A DNA stretch of 64,000 bases from DSVZ01 sp037439785 (GCA_037439785.1 JBBIVJ010000005.1:1-64000); one strand, 5' to 3'. Shown: positions 42,727 through 51,714, numbered from the stretch's first letter. The notes: generated by a model not told the origin, from the letters alone. Translations and numbers: made by a program.

Positions 42727-44415
42727 ATGATCAGGCCACGCTGGATGTCCGCCCTGGCCGCCGTGCTCGCGGCGGGGACCCTGACCGCCGCCAAACCCCC
42801 GCGCGCCCTGCGTGCCGCGCTGGAGTCCATTACCGCCGAGGACCTGTTGCGCCACATCCGGGTCCTGGCCTCGGACGAGTTCGAGGGCCGCGCGCCGGGC
42901 ACGGCGGGCGAGGACAAGACCGTGGGTTATCTGGCCGGCGAGTTTGTCCGGATGGGGCTGGAACCCGGCGGAACGGCGGGGAGCTGGTTCCAGCCCGTGC
43001 CCTTGATGGGGCTCACGGCGCAGGTCCGGCAGTTCAGTTATCAGGCCGGGGACCGGACGGTGACGCCCAACCAACCGGAGGAGGCCGTGGTCTGGACCCG
43101 GCGGTTTGTGCCCGAAGTCCGGGAGGACGAATCCGAGATCGTGTTCGTCGGCTACGGGGTGGTCGCGCCCGAATACAACTGGGACGACTACAAGGGGCTG
43201 GACGTGCGGGGCAAGACGCTGCTGATGCTCATCAACGACCCCGCCGTGCCGGACCCGCGCGATCCGGCACAGTTGGACCCGCGCTGGTTCGAGGGCCGGG
43301 CCATGACCTACTACGGGCGGTGGACCTACAAGTTCGAGATCGCTGCCCAGAAGGGCGCCGCTGCCGCCCTCATCATCCACGAGGAGGGCCCGGCGGGCTA
43401 CCCGTGGTCGGTCGTGGCGGAAAGCAACACGGGGGAGCAATTCGAGCTGGCGCGGCCGGACGGCAACGCCGACCGGGTCGCCATCGAGGGGTGGGTCACG
43501 CGCGCCCTGGGGGCGGCCCTGTGCGCTGCCGGCGGGCAGGACCTCGAGGCCCTCAAACACGCCGCGGTGCAGGCGGACTTCCGCCCCGTGCCGCTGGGCG
43601 TTCAGGCCCGGTTTGCGGTCCGGCAAAGCCTGCGCCAGACGGAGTCCCGCAACGTGCTGGCCCGGTTAACCGGTGCCGACCCACGGCGGCGGGAGGAGGT
43701 GGTGGTGTTGACCGCGCACTGGGATCACCTGGGGCGGGACCCCGGCCTGAGCGGCGACCAGATTTACAACGGCGCCCTGGACAATGCCTCGGGTGTGGCG
43801 GCTCTGCTGGAAGTAGCGGAAGCCGCGATCCGCCTGCCGCGGCGGCCGGCGCGGACGCTGCTGTTCCTGCTCACCACGGCGGAGGAACAGGGCCTGTTGG
43901 GCGCAGCCCACTACGCCGTCCATCCGCTCCATCCGCTGGAGCGCACCGTGGCCAACCTCAACGTGGACGTCCTCAACCCCTACGGCCGCACGCGCGATGT
44001 CGAGGTCGTCGGCCTGGGGCGCAGCACGCTGGACGAGGTGTTGCAGCGGGTCGCCGCCGCCCACGACCGCGTGGTACGTCCCGACTCCGAGCCGGAAAAG
44101 GGCCGGTTTTATCGCTCCGACCACTTCATGTTCGCCAAGCGCGGCGTGCCCGCCATGTACCTCAAGTCAGGCATCGACTTCCGCGACCGCCCGCCGGAGT
44201 TCGGCCCGGCCAAGGTCCGCGAGTACGTGTCCCGGCATTACCACCGCGTCAGCGACGAAATCCAGCCGGACTGGGACCTGAGCGGCGCGGCCGAGGACAC
44301 CCGGTTGCTGTTCCACCTGGCCTGGGCAGTGGCGCAGGCACGGACCTGGCCGGCGTGGAAACCGGGCAGCGAATTCCAGCGCCCGCCCGTTTCCCCCGCC
44401 CCTCGCCGGCCCTGA
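42727..44415 (+). CDS. Exported M28-family metallopeptidase
   Basis: 562 residues. A signal peptide (SALAAVLAAGTLTAA) is followed by a peptidase M28 with an inserted protease-associated (PA) domain near 130-300 (GVVAPEYNWDDYKGLDVRGK; IHEEGPAGYPW). Zinc ligands are visible in order: TAHWDHLG, GALDNASG, LTTAEEQGLLG, LNVDVLNP and YRSDHFMF. It is probably an aminopeptidase or carboxypeptidase acting in the periplasm or outside. The ATG at 42727 begins the signal peptide; the open frame upstream has no family similarity. Confidence 0.93.
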   Translation: MIRPRWMSALAAVLAAGTLTAAKPPRALRAALESITAEDLLRHIRVLASDEFEGRAPGTAGEDKTVGYLAGEFVRMGLEPGGTAGSWFQPVPLMGLTAQVRQFSYQAGDRTVTPNQPEEAVVWTRRFVPEVREDESEIVFVGYGVVAPEYNWDDYKGLDVRGKTLLMLINDPAVPDPRDPAQLDPRWFEGRAMTYYGRWTYKFEIAAQKGAAAALIIHEEGPAGYPWSVVAESNTGEQFELARPDGNADRVAIEGWVTRALGAALCAAGGQDLEALKHAAVQADFRPVPLGVQARFAVRQSLRQTESRNVLARLTGADPRRREEVVVLTAHWDHLGRDPGLSGDQIYNGALDNASGVAALLEVAEAAIRLPRRPARTLLFLLTTAEEQGLLGAAHYAVHPLHPLERTVANLNVDVLNPYGRTRDVEVVGLGRSTLDEVLQRVAAAHDRVVRPDSEPEKGRFYRSDHFMFAKRGVPAMYLKSGIDFRDRPPEFGPAKVREYVSRHYHRVSDEIQPDWDLSGAAEDTRLLFHLAWAVAQARTWPAWKPGSEFQRPPVSPAPRRP

Positions 44416-44514
44416 GCGCTGCCCGCGTTTGCTCCCGCGAAAGTTTGCGGCACCTTGCCGCGCCGGACACCGGCCCACGCGGGCCGTCCGCGGGCGTTCC
44501 ACCGAACACCTGTC

Positions 44515-45003
44515 ATGGCCAAAGCACCGACCCTGAAACTGAAAGTGGGCGATCCCGCCCCCGATTTTTCTGCCCCCAGCCAGACCGGCGAGGTCATCAC
44601 GCTCGCCCGATTCAAAGGCCGCCAACCGGTGGTGTTGTACTTCTACCCGAAGGACGACACCCCCGGCTGCACCCGGGAGGCCTGCGCTTTTCGCGACGCC
44701 CGGGCCGCGCTGCACCAGGCGGGCGCGGCCGTCCTGGGCGTGAGCACCGACCCCGTCAAGGCCCACGCCCGCTTCGCCGACAAATACCGGCTGCCCTTCC
44801 CCCTGCTGGCCGATGAAGACCGGAAGATCGTCTCCGCCTACGGCGTCTGGGGCGAAAAGACCTTCATGGGCCGCAAATACCAGGGCACCCACCGCGTGAC
44901 CTTCCTCATCGGCCGGGACGGGCGCATCCGCCACATCTGGGACCAGGTCAAGCCCGAGCACCACGCCACCGAGGTCCTCGAAGCGGTCCGCGCCCTGGAC
45001 TGA
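44515..45003 (+). CDS. bcp: Peroxiredoxin, BCP/PrxQ type
   Basis: 162 residues. Thiol peroxidase that reduces H2O2 and organic hydroperoxides. The peroxidatic Cys is C52 in YPKDDTPGCTREACAF and the resolving Cys is C57, five residues on, which defines the BCP/PrxQ class. GVWGEKTFMGRKYQGTHRVT is also typical. The ATG at 44515 matches the family start. It lies downstream of the M28 gene by 99 bp and has no other partner here. Confidence 0.95.
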   Translation: MAKAPTLKLKVGDPAPDFSAPSQTGEVITLARFKGRQPVVLYFYPKDDTPGCTREACAFRDARAALHQAGAAVLGVSTDPVKAHARFADKYRLPFPLLADEDRKIVSAYGVWGEKTFMGRKYQGTHRVTFLIGRDGRIRHIWDQVKPEHHATEVLEAVRALD

Positions 45004-45039
45004 CGTCCGCCGCTGGCGGCCGCACCCTCCGCGTACCGC

Positions 45040-45067
45040 TTGCCCGGGCGCGGCCGCGGCGGACAAT
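45040..45067 (+). promoter_or_regulatory. Putative promoter of the Xer recombinase gene
   Basis: TTGCCC, 16-bp spacer, GACAAT; the start codon at 45089 is 21 nt further on. Confidence 0.4.
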
Positions 45068-45088
45068 GCGCAGCAGCGCACCGCCGCC

Positions 45089-46009
45089 ATGCTCGCCCTG
45101 GTGGAAGACTTCCTGCAGCACCTGCGCCACGAACGCGGGCGCGCCGAACACACCCAGCGCACCTACCAGGCCCTGCTCCACCGCTTTGTCGCCTGGGCGG
45201 CCAAGCAGGGCCTCAAGGAATGGCGGCAGGTCGAGCTGGCACACCTGAGCGCCTTCCTCCAGCACGAAGCCGCCCGCCCCTCGGCCCGCCGCGGCGCCGC
45301 GCCCTCCCGCCGGCTCAGCGCCGAAAGCCTGTACCTGATAATCGCCGCCCTGCGCGCCTTCTTCCGCTTTGCCGAGCGCGAGCACCAGGTGCCCACCAAC
45401 CCCGCTGAGCACCTGTCCCTGCCCCGCCGCTGGCGGCGCGTGCCCAAGGCCCTCTCAGACGAGGAAATCCGCCACCTGCTCCGGCCGCCGCCGGAGATGA
45501 CACCGGCGGACCTGTGCGACCAGGCGGTGCTCGAACTGGCCTATGCCTCGGGGCTGCGGCTGGCCGAACTCCGCCACCTGCGCCTGGAACAGCTCCACCT
45601 CGAGGCCGGCTTTGTCACCGTGATCGGCAAGGGCCGCAAGGAACGCGTGGTGCCGGTGGGCGAACCGGCCTGCCAGGCGCTCCGCCGCTACCTCGAGGCC
45701 GGCCGGCCGCACCTGGTGCGGCCCCGCTCGCCCGGGGCGGTGTTCCTGACCCGGCGTGGCACGCCCTTCGCCCACGTGACCTTGTGGGGCCGGATCAAGC
45801 GCCGCGCCCGGCGGGCCGGCATCACGCGCAACGTCACCCCCCACATGCTCCGGCACAGCTTCGCCACCCACCTGCTCGAACACGGCGCGGACCTGCGGGT
45901 CATCCAGGAACTGCTCGGCCACGCCCACCTCGGCACCACCGAGGTGTACACCCACGTCGCCGGCACCCACTTGCGCGAGGTGCATCGCCGCTTCCACCCG
46001 CGAAGCTGA
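45089..46009 (+). CDS. Xer-type tyrosine recombinase
   Basis: 306 residues, the usual XerC/XerD size. N-terminal SAM-like core-binding domain (VEDFLQHLRHERGRAEHTQRTY). The catalytic set is complete: R157 (ASGLRLAELR), K181 (VIGKGRKERVVP), H252 and R255 (PHMLRHSFATHLL), H278 (LLGHAHLGTT) and Y287 (VYTHV). It probably resolves chromosome dimers at dif rather than moving an element: no inverted or direct repeats, cargo or integration scar were seen beside it. XerC or XerD cannot be told apart by eye. Confidence 0.92.
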   Translation: MLALVEDFLQHLRHERGRAEHTQRTYQALLHRFVAWAAKQGLKEWRQVELAHLSAFLQHEAARPSARRGAAPSRRLSAESLYLIIAALRAFFRFAEREHQVPTNPAEHLSLPRRWRRVPKALSDEEIRHLLRPPPEMTPADLCDQAVLELAYASGLRLAELRHLRLEQLHLEAGFVTVIGKGRKERVVPVGEPACQALRRYLEAGRPHLVRPRSPGAVFLTRRGTPFAHVTLWGRIKRRARRAGITRNVTPHMLRHSFATHLLEHGADLRVIQELLGHAHLGTTEVYTHVAGTHLREVHRRFHPRS

Positions 46010-46183
46010 CACGCCGCGCCTCGCCGGCCCGGCGGACCGGTCCCGCGGCCGGTTGCAAAACTGCCGCGGGCTTGTACTCGCCGGCGGCGGGGTCCGTGGC
46101 AAAGTGGGCGGCGCCGTGCCGGGTGGGAAACCGCGGCCCGTGGCCGGGCCTCCCGCCCGACAGGTTGGCTCCCGCAAGCGAAC

Positions 46184-46375
46184 ATGAAACTCACCCGATC
46201 TTCGCAGGACAGGATTCTCGCCGGGGTGTGTGGCGGCCTGGCGAGGCATCTGGGCTGGTCGCCTTTCCGGGTCCGCCTGGTGTATGTGCTGGTCTCCATC
46301 CTGAGCGCGGCCTTTCCGGGCATCCTCGTGTACCTGCTGCTGTGGTTCCTGATGCCCCGCGACGACCCGCATTGA
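46184..46375 (+). CDS. PspC-domain protein
   Basis: 63 residues, a minimal PspC domain: KLTRSSQDRILAGVCGGLA, then RHLGWSPFRVRLVYVLVSIL and one or two spans ending LLLWFLMPRD. PspC proteins sense or respond to envelope stress, but solitary short forms are common and of unknown role. No pspA/pspB genes are near. The preceding 174 bases (46010-46183) hold no feature I recognise. Confidence 0.88.
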   Translation: MKLTRSSQDRILAGVCGGLARHLGWSPFRVRLVYVLVSILSAAFPGILVYLLLWFLMPRDDPH

Positions 46376-46415
46376 CGCCTGCCGCCGGGACGCCTGCACC
46401 GCCACGGCGCCGGGC

Positions 46416-46443
46416 TTGCCGGCGGGCGACCGCAGGGTAGGCT
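46416..46443 (+). promoter_or_regulatory. Putative promoter of the second Gfo/Idh/MocA gene
   Basis: TTGCCG, 16-bp spacer, TAGGCT; 21 nt to the ATG at 46465. The hexamer is identical to that upstream of the first Gfo/Idh/MocA gene. Confidence 0.4.
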
Positions 46444-46464
46444 CGGAGACGTGTACCCCACCCG

Positions 46465-47982
46465 ATGAAACCGTCGTCCCTCACGCGCCGCCGCTTCCTT
46501 GAATCCGCCGCCGCGGCCACCGCCACGGTGAGCCTTGTGCCCGCCGCGGTGCTGGGCCGCGCCGGTGAAACCGCCCCCAACAGCCGCCTGACCCTGGCCT
46601 TCATCGGCGTCGGCTCCCAGGGCCTGCGGGTGATGCTCCGGTTCCTGCGCGAGCCGGACGTGCAGGCCGTGGCGGTGTGCGACGCGGTGGAATCGGCCGC
46701 GAACTTCCATCAGTGGAGCGCCGGCGAGTTCGCCCGGGCGGTGCATCGTCTGCTGGGGGTCAGCAGCGGCTGGGAATGGCTCAGCCCCGACGTGCCCCTG
46801 CTGGAACTGACCCCCACCCTGCGCGTCCCCGCCGGCGTCTGCGGCCGCGATCCAGCCCGCCGCATCGTGGAGGCGTGGAACGCCCGCCGCAGCGGCGTCA
46901 ACACCTCGCGCGGCTGCGCCGCCCATGCCGATTTCCGCGACCTGCTCGGTCGCGAAAAGGACTGCGACGCCGTGGTGGTGGGCACGCCCGATCACCTGCA
47001 CGCGGTGGTCTCGATCGCCGCCATGCGCGCCGGCAAACACGTCTTCTGCCAGAAACCGATGACCCGCACCCTGCATGAGGCGCGGCGCATGGCCGCCGTG
47101 GCGCGGGAAACCGGCGTGGTCACCCAGGTGGCCGTGGGCCCGCAGGCCTCCGAAGACACCCGCCGCCTCCAGGAATGGGTGGCGGCCGGCGCCATCGGCC
47201 GCGTGCGCGAGGTCCACAACTGGTCCTCCCGCCCCTTTTGGCCCCAGGGCATGCCCGCGCCCCGCGAAGCCCGGCCGGTGCCGGCAGGGCTGGATTGGAA
47301 CCGCTGGCTGGGGCCGGCCGCCGACCGGCCATTCCACCCCGCCTACCTGCCGTTCGTCTGGCGGGGCTGGGTGGACTTCGGCTGCGGCGCGCTGGGCGAC
47401 ATGGGCTGCTACAGCTTCGACACCGTGTACCGGGTGTTGAAACTGGCCCCGCCCGTGGCGGCCGAGGCCAGCACCACCCCGCGCTTCCCGGAAAGTTATC
47501 CGCTGGCATCGCAGGTCCGCCTGGACTTCGCCGCCCGCGGCGATCAACCGCCGGTGGTGCTGCGTTGGTGGGATGGCGGCCTGCGGCCGGAACGCCCCGA
47601 GGCGCTGGAACCGGACCAGAAGCTCGAGGCCGAGGGCCTGCTGTTGGTGGGCGACGAGGGTGCCATCCTGGCCGATTTCGTGGGCGGCCGGCCGCGGCTC
47701 ATTCCTGCCGCCCGGATGCGCGCCTTCCGCGAACCGCCGAAAACCCTGCCCCGCTCGCCGGGCAACGAGCGGGAATGGCTGGACGCCATCCGGGACCGGC
47801 GCAAGGCCACGGGGGCTTCCTTCGAGTTTTCGGCGGCCGTGACCGAGGCGCTGTGCCTGGGCAACCTGGCGGTGCGCTCCGGCGAACGCCTGGGCTGGAA
47901 CAGCGTCACCGGCCAACTGACCGGCCCGGCGTCGGTGCAGGCGTGGCTCAATCCCCCGGCCCGCGAGGGCTGGGACGTGTGA
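46465..47982 (+). CDS. Tat-exported Gfo/Idh/MocA-family oxidoreductase (second paralog)
   Basis: 505 residues. Twin-arginine signal (LTRRRFLESAAAATATVSLV), Rossmann motif LAFIGVGSQGLRVM, then VVVGTPDHLHAVVSIAAMRAG and the catalytic-site Lys-Pro of VFCQKPMTRTLHEAR. C-terminal domain with WVDFGCGALGDMGCYSFDT. It is longer than the 11.3-kb paralog and differs in the NAD region by a 60-residue insert after CDAVESAANFH. It is presumably a sugar or cyclitol dehydrogenase acting in the periplasm; substrate unknown. Monocistronic. Confidence 0.9.
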   Translation: MKPSSLTRRRFLESAAAATATVSLVPAAVLGRAGETAPNSRLTLAFIGVGSQGLRVMLRFLREPDVQAVAVCDAVESAANFHQWSAGEFARAVHRLLGVSSGWEWLSPDVPLLELTPTLRVPAGVCGRDPARRIVEAWNARRSGVNTSRGCAAHADFRDLLGREKDCDAVVVGTPDHLHAVVSIAAMRAGKHVFCQKPMTRTLHEARRMAAVARETGVVTQVAVGPQASEDTRRLQEWVAAGAIGRVREVHNWSSRPFWPQGMPAPREARPVPAGLDWNRWLGPAADRPFHPAYLPFVWRGWVDFGCGALGDMGCYSFDTVYRVLKLAPPVAAEASTTPRFPESYPLASQVRLDFAARGDQPPVVLRWWDGGLRPERPEALEPDQKLEAEGLLLVGDEGAILADFVGGRPRLIPAARMRAFREPPKTLPRSPGNEREWLDAIRDRRKATGASFEFSAAVTEALCLGNLAVRSGERLGWNSVTGQLTGPASVQAWLNPPAREGWDV

Positions 47983-48022
47983 GGAACAAACACTGTTTGC
48001 ACACTTGCGGAACCCCGTATTC

Positions 48023-48054
48023 CTGCCGGCCCGGCGGCAGCAGACGGTTTTTTG
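48023..48054 (+). terminator. Possible intrinsic terminator
   Basis: CTGCCG / CGGCAG stem with a six-base loop, then seven bases and six T. It lies 40 nt after the oxidoreductase stop. The gap between stem and T-run weakens the call. Confidence 0.4.
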
Positions 48055-48124
48055 CGCCGCGAAGGTGTAAAGACTTGTCTGCGCCTTCCTCGCTGCCTTC
48101 AATGCCGGTCAGGCGAATTGGGAT

Positions 48125-48886
48125 ATGGGGAAGGGAATGCAGGGTGAGGGATCAGTTCGCAGATGTCCACGTTGTGGCAGCGACCGGGTTCGGCGGTCCC
48201 GGCGAAGAGGGGTGCTTGGGCTCCTGAAACGTTACCGGTGCCTCGAATGCCATCGGCGATTTCACTTCTGGATGTTGGGCCGACTGGCGTGGGTGGCCTT
48301 GGGTGCCGGCGTGTTGCTGTTTCTGCCGCTGACTTGGTGGATGTGGCGCAGCAGCCGTTCTGGCGGTACTTCCGGAGGAGACACCGGGGTCGGTCCCATC
48401 GTAACGACGACCGCAGAAACGCCGGGGGGATTCAACTGGCAGTATGCCGCCGCCAGAAGATGGCTGCAGTCCAACGAACCTGCCCGGGCGATCCCCTTCT
48501 TGCAGCAGGCCGCCCGGTCGGGACATGTCGAGTCCATGCTAGAGCTGGGCCTGGCCTACTACTGGGGGCGGGGCGTGCTTCAAAACTTTGATCAGGCCGT
48601 CGCGCTATTTCAGCAGGCCGCGCGGCGTGGGAACGCGGAAGCCCAGTACCTGCTGGGGAAATGCCACCAGTTGGGCCAGGGCGTTGCGCAGGACTTTGTG
48701 GCCGCCTACGCCTGGTTCAACCTCGCCAGTGCCCGAGGCCATGCCGCGGCCGGTCAATCCCGTCAGGAGTTAACGCGCCTGCTCTCACCGGAGGATGTTG
48801 TCCGGGGCCAGCAACTCAGCCTCCAGTTGGAGAAGGACCTGCTTACTGCCGCGCCGCCACCGGAACCCACCCCTTCGCCGCGGTGA
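48125..48886 (+). CDS. Membrane protein with N-terminal zinc ribbon and Sel1 repeats
   Basis: 253 residues. A four-Cys zinc ribbon at the N-terminus (RCPRCGSD; RYRCLECHRRFHF), one span (ALGAGVLLFLPLTWWMW, about 55-75), then a tetratricopeptide/Sel1 array: AIPFLQQAARSGHVESMLEL, YYWGRGVLQNFDQAVALFQQ, KCHQLGQGVAQDFVAAYAWF. The ribbon is placed to sit on the cytoplasmic face with repeats outside. The combination suggests a scaffold; function unknown. A second ATG at 48137 is an equally good start. Base composition here is slightly less GC-biased than neighbours. Confidence 0.75.
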   Translation: MGKGMQGEGSVRRCPRCGSDRVRRSRRRGVLGLLKRYRCLECHRRFHFWMLGRLAWVALGAGVLLFLPLTWWMWRSSRSGGTSGGDTGVGPIVTTTAETPGGFNWQYAAARRWLQSNEPARAIPFLQQAARSGHVESMLELGLAYYWGRGVLQNFDQAVALFQQAARRGNAEAQYLLGKCHQLGQGVAQDFVAAYAWFNLASARGHAAAGQSRQELTRLLSPEDVVRGQQLSLQLEKDLLTAAPPPEPTPSPR

Positions 48887-48908
48887 TCGCCCGGCCGGGG
48901 CCGGCGGC

Positions 48909-48937
48909 TTGGCCGGGCGGCTAGGGAGAAGCATAAT
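48909..48937 (+). promoter_or_regulatory. Putative promoter of the acetyltransferase-like gene
   Basis: TTGGCC, 17-bp spacer, CATAAT, then 8 nt to the GTG at 48946. This is one of the best sigma-70-like matches in the window and implies a transcript starting at or beside the GTG. Confidence 0.5.
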
Positions 48938-48945
48938 GAGCAGCC

Positions 48946-49569
48946 GTGAATCCCGCTCCTCTCACCGTGCGCCGCGCCACCGTCGAGGACCTGCCCTCGT
49001 TGCGCGGCCTCTGGCAACTGGAACGGCTGCCCGGCCACGACCTGGAAAAGCGGCTGACCGAGTTCCACGTGGTGGTCCGGCCGGACGGTCTGGTGATCGG
49101 CGCGGCCGGGTTTCTCGCTGCCGGGCCGCAGGCGCTGGTGCACAGCGTGGCCTTTGCCTCGCCTGCCCTGGCCGCGGAAGGTCGGGCGCCGCTTGGGGAA
49201 CACCTGCACACCCTGGCGCGGACCCAGGGCGTGGTCCGGCTCTGGGCGCGGGAGGCGGCCTCAGCGTGGCCCGGAACGGCGTTCGCACCGGCCACGGCGG
49301 CCCAGCTCAAACGGCTGCCGCCGGCGTTTGGCCCGGCGCGGGGGGCCTGGCACACCCTGCCGTTGCGGGATGAAGCCGCCCTGGCCGCGGCATGGGAGAA
49401 GGAGTTTGCCGCCCTGCAGGAGTTCCACCAGGCACAGGCCGAGCAGGTGCGCCGGCGGGCGGCCGTCTGGAAACTGCTGGCGTGGGGCATCGCCGCGCTG
49501 TTCTTCGCCGGCACGGTGGGGTTGTTGATCCTGATGTTCCGGACGGCGCCGCGCCCGCGCCGGCCCTGA
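48946..49569 (+). CDS. GNAT-like protein with C-terminal membrane anchor
   Basis: 207 residues from a GTG. The N-terminal 130 residues have a GNAT-like start (TVRRATVEDLPSLRGLW) and beta strands (FHVVVRPDGLVIGAAGFLA), but no clear acetyl-CoA Q/RxxGxG/A loop, so activity is doubtful. A charged coiled-coil-like helix (AWEKEFAALQEFHQAQAEQV) leads to a single C-terminal span (AALFFAGTVGLLILMF). It may be a degenerate acetyltransferase fold used as a membrane-tethered scaffold. An ATG at 48936 opens a different frame lacking any motif. Confidence 0.7.
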   Translation: MNPAPLTVRRATVEDLPSLRGLWQLERLPGHDLEKRLTEFHVVVRPDGLVIGAAGFLAAGPQALVHSVAFASPALAAEGRAPLGEHLHTLARTQGVVRLWAREAASAWPGTAFAPATAAQLKRLPPAFGPARGAWHTLPLRDEAALAAAWEKEFAALQEFHQAQAEQVRRRAAVWKLLAWGIAALFFAGTVGLLILMFRTAPRPRRP

Positions 49570-49622
49570 GACGCCGGCTTTTGCCTTTGCCGGCCGCGGG
49601 GCTGTGCTAGGTTGGCGGGCCG

Positions 49623-50294
49623 ATGACGCTCCTGGCCATCCTCACGCCTGCCGCCATTTTCGACGGGCTCCTGACCTACGTCTGCCTGATCATCCTGTTG
49701 ACGTTCCACGAGTTTGCCCATGCGTGGACGGCGTCCAAGTGCGGCGACGATACGGCGCGGCTGCTGGGGCGGGTGTCGTTGAACCCGCTGGTGCACATGG
49801 AGGTGGTGGGCACGGTGGTGCTGCCGTTGTTGATGATCTTCCTCAGCGCCGCCAGCTCCCCGCTGGCCAACTTCATCATCGGCTGGGGCAAGCCGGTCCC
49901 GGTCAACCCCTACAATCTCCGCAACCGCCGCACCGATGACACCCTCATCGCCCTGGCGGGACCGGCGATGAACCTGGTGCTGGCGTTTGTGGCCGTGGCG
50001 CTGGCACGGGCCTTCACCGCCGCGGGGCTGGAAAGCGGCGCCGAGGTGGCGGTCCGCCTGGCGCTCATCAGCCTGGTGCTGGCCTTCTTCAACCTGCTGC
50101 CCATCCCGCCGCTGGACGGCTCGCACGTGCTCAAGAACTTCATCCGCCTGCCCGAGACGACGTACCTGTGGCTGAGCCAGTACGGCTTCATCCTGATCAT
50201 TCTGGTCCTGCAACTGCCGCCCGTGCGCTGGCTGCTGGGCTTTATGACCCAGCTCACCTTCGTCTCGATGGGCCGGGTGGTGGGGCTGGTGTAA
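49623..50294 (+). CDS. Site-2-type M50 membrane metalloprotease
   Basis: 223 residues, five or six spans. HEFAH (residues 29-33) in the second half of the first span is the zinc-binding HExxH, and NLLPIPPLDGSHVLK supplies the third ligand Asp (family motif NxxPxPxLDG). No PDZ domain; this matches the compact group III (YwhC-like) M50 proteases. It would cleave membrane-bound regulators or small proteins within the bilayer; target unknown. A TAGGTT hexamer lies 9 nt before the ATG. Confidence 0.92.
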   Translation: MTLLAILTPAAIFDGLLTYVCLIILLTFHEFAHAWTASKCGDDTARLLGRVSLNPLVHMEVVGTVVLPLLMIFLSAASSPLANFIIGWGKPVPVNPYNLRNRRTDDTLIALAGPAMNLVLAFVAVALARAFTAAGLESGAEVAVRLALISLVLAFFNLLPIPPLDGSHVLKNFIRLPETTYLWLSQYGFILIILVLQLPPVRWLLGFMTQLTFVSMGRVVGLV

Positions 50295-50379
50295 ATGCCG
50301 CGGCGACCGGGGCGCGCGGCCGAAGGGTCGGGCGCGACCGGCTTTGCGGCGCGGGAGGGAACGTGCTTCCCTTGGTCCC

Positions 50380-51015
50380 ATGCGCATCATTGGCGGTAGT
50401 TCCGGCCGGCGCGTCCTGAAAGTCCCCCACGGCCTGGCCGTGCGGCCCACGCCGGACCTGGTTAAGCAGGCGGTCTTCAACAGCCTGGGCGGGCGGGTCC
50501 GCGGCGCGCGGGTCCTCGAGTTGTTCGCCGGCTCGGGGGCACTGGGCTTCGAGTGCCTGAGCCGGGGCGCCGCCCGGGTGGTCAGCGTCGAGAAATCCGA
50601 CCGCCACGCCCACTACATCCGCACCAACCTGCACGCCGCCGGCCTGCCGGCTGAACGCTTCGAACTGCGCACCCAGGACGCCTTCACCGCCCTCCGCCAA
50701 CTGACCGCCGAGGGCCCGCAGTTCGACCTGGTCCTGGCCGACCCACCCTTCGGGGCAAAAAACGTGGGCCGCCGCTCGGAATCCTTTTCCCAGCAGCTGC
50801 TGGATGACCCCACCCTCCCACGCCTGCTGGCCGCCGGGGGATGGTTGGTGCTGGGGCACGCCCGCCGTGACGCCCTCACCGTACCGCCGCCCTGGCGCGA
50901 GGTGAAGTCGCTGCGGCACGGCGATTCGGTAATGACCTTCCTGGAGGTGGCCGCCGCCCCCGCCGCGCCCGCCCCCTCGGCGGTTGACGCCGCGCCGGCC
51001 CCCGACATCTTCTGA
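50380..51015 (+). CDS. rsmD: 16S rRNA (guanine(966)-N2)-methyltransferase RsmD
   Basis: 211 residues. MRIIGGSSGRRVLKVP is the typical RsmD start; RPTPDLVKQAVFNSL and LELFAGSGALGFECLSRGA form the SAM site; LADPPFG is the N-methyltransferase D/N-PPF/Y catalytic motif. It methylates G966 of 16S rRNA during 30S assembly. The last 25 residues are Ala/Pro-rich and extra to the family. The exported MsrB gene begins 2 bp after its stop, so the pair is probably cotranscribed. Confidence 0.94.
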   Translation: MRIIGGSSGRRVLKVPHGLAVRPTPDLVKQAVFNSLGGRVRGARVLELFAGSGALGFECLSRGAARVVSVEKSDRHAHYIRTNLHAAGLPAERFELRTQDAFTALRQLTAEGPQFDLVLADPPFGAKNVGRRSESFSQQLLDDPTLPRLLAAGGWLVLGHARRDALTVPPPWREVKSLRHGDSVMTFLEVAAAPAAPAPSAVDAAPAPDIF

Positions 51016-51017
51016 GC

Positions 51018-51614
51018 ATGACGCGGTCCCTTCTGCCCCTGACCCTGCTGAGCGCCGGGCTGGCCGGCCTCACTCTCCAAGCCGGCGAAGCACCGGCCCC
51101 GCCGCCAGCAGCGCCGCCGCCGGCAACTCCGCCCACCCCGCCCCCCTGGAACATGAAGGACAAAGTGGTGAAAACCGACGCCGAATGGCGCGCCCGGCTC
51201 ACGCCCGAGCAATACCGCGTCACCCGCCGCAAAGGCACCGAGCGCGCCTTCACCGGCGCCTACTGGAACACCAAGGACCCCGGCCTGTACCGCTGCGTGG
51301 GCTGCGGGCTGGAGCTGTTCTCCTCCGAGCACAAATACGACTCGGGCTGCGGCTGGCCGAGCTACTGGCAACCGCTCAGGTCGGAGCACCTCGCCACCGC
51401 CGAGGACCGCAGTTGGAACATGGTCCGCACCGAGGTGCTCTGCGCCCGCTGCGGCGCCCACCTGGGGCATGTCTTCGACGACGGCCCGCAGCCGACCGGC
51501 CTGCGTTACTGCATCAACTCGGCGGCGCTCCGGTTCGAGCCGCGGCCCCAAATGGCGGCCGGCAAGCAAGCGGCGGACTCGCCCCCACCGCCCACTGCAC
51601 CGGGCTCGCCCTGA
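51018..51614 (+). CDS. msrB: Exported methionine-R-sulfoxide reductase MsrB
   Basis: 198 residues. Signal peptide (LLPLTLLSAGLAGLTLQA), Pro-rich linker (about 25-45), then an MsrB domain. Zinc-binding Cys pairs C93/C96 and C142/C145; catalytic C165 in GLRYCINSAAL; C111 (SGCGWPSYW) is the likely resolving Cys. It repairs methionine-R-sulfoxide in envelope proteins. An exported MsrB without a fused MsrA is uncommon; the electron donor is not evident here. It starts 2 bp after rsmD. Confidence 0.93.
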   Translation: MTRSLLPLTLLSAGLAGLTLQAGEAPAPPPAAPPPATPPTPPPWNMKDKVVKTDAEWRARLTPEQYRVTRRKGTERAFTGAYWNTKDPGLYRCVGCGLELFSSEHKYDSGCGWPSYWQPLRSEHLATAEDRSWNMVRTEVLCARCGAHLGHVFDDGPQPTGLRYCINSAALRFEPRPQMAAGKQAADSPPPPTAPGSP

Positions 51615-51714
51615 ACTGACGCTTTCGCGGGTGCGCCAGCCCCGCGCGGCGGGCGGGACGAACGGCTGCGGTGCCCACCGGCCCGGCCGCGCGGCCTTCC
51701 GGTGAGGGACCGCC

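Noticed and set aside
45089..46009. Xer recombinase as sign of an integrated element
   Set aside because: No flanking repeats, attachment site, tRNA or cargo genes were seen; housekeeping Xer fits better.
48936..49373. ATG at 48936 with GGGAGAA upstream, opening another frame
   Set aside because: Translation gives Arg/Gly/Ala-rich sequence without motifs, while the GTG frame at 48946 gives a GNAT-like start and a membrane span.
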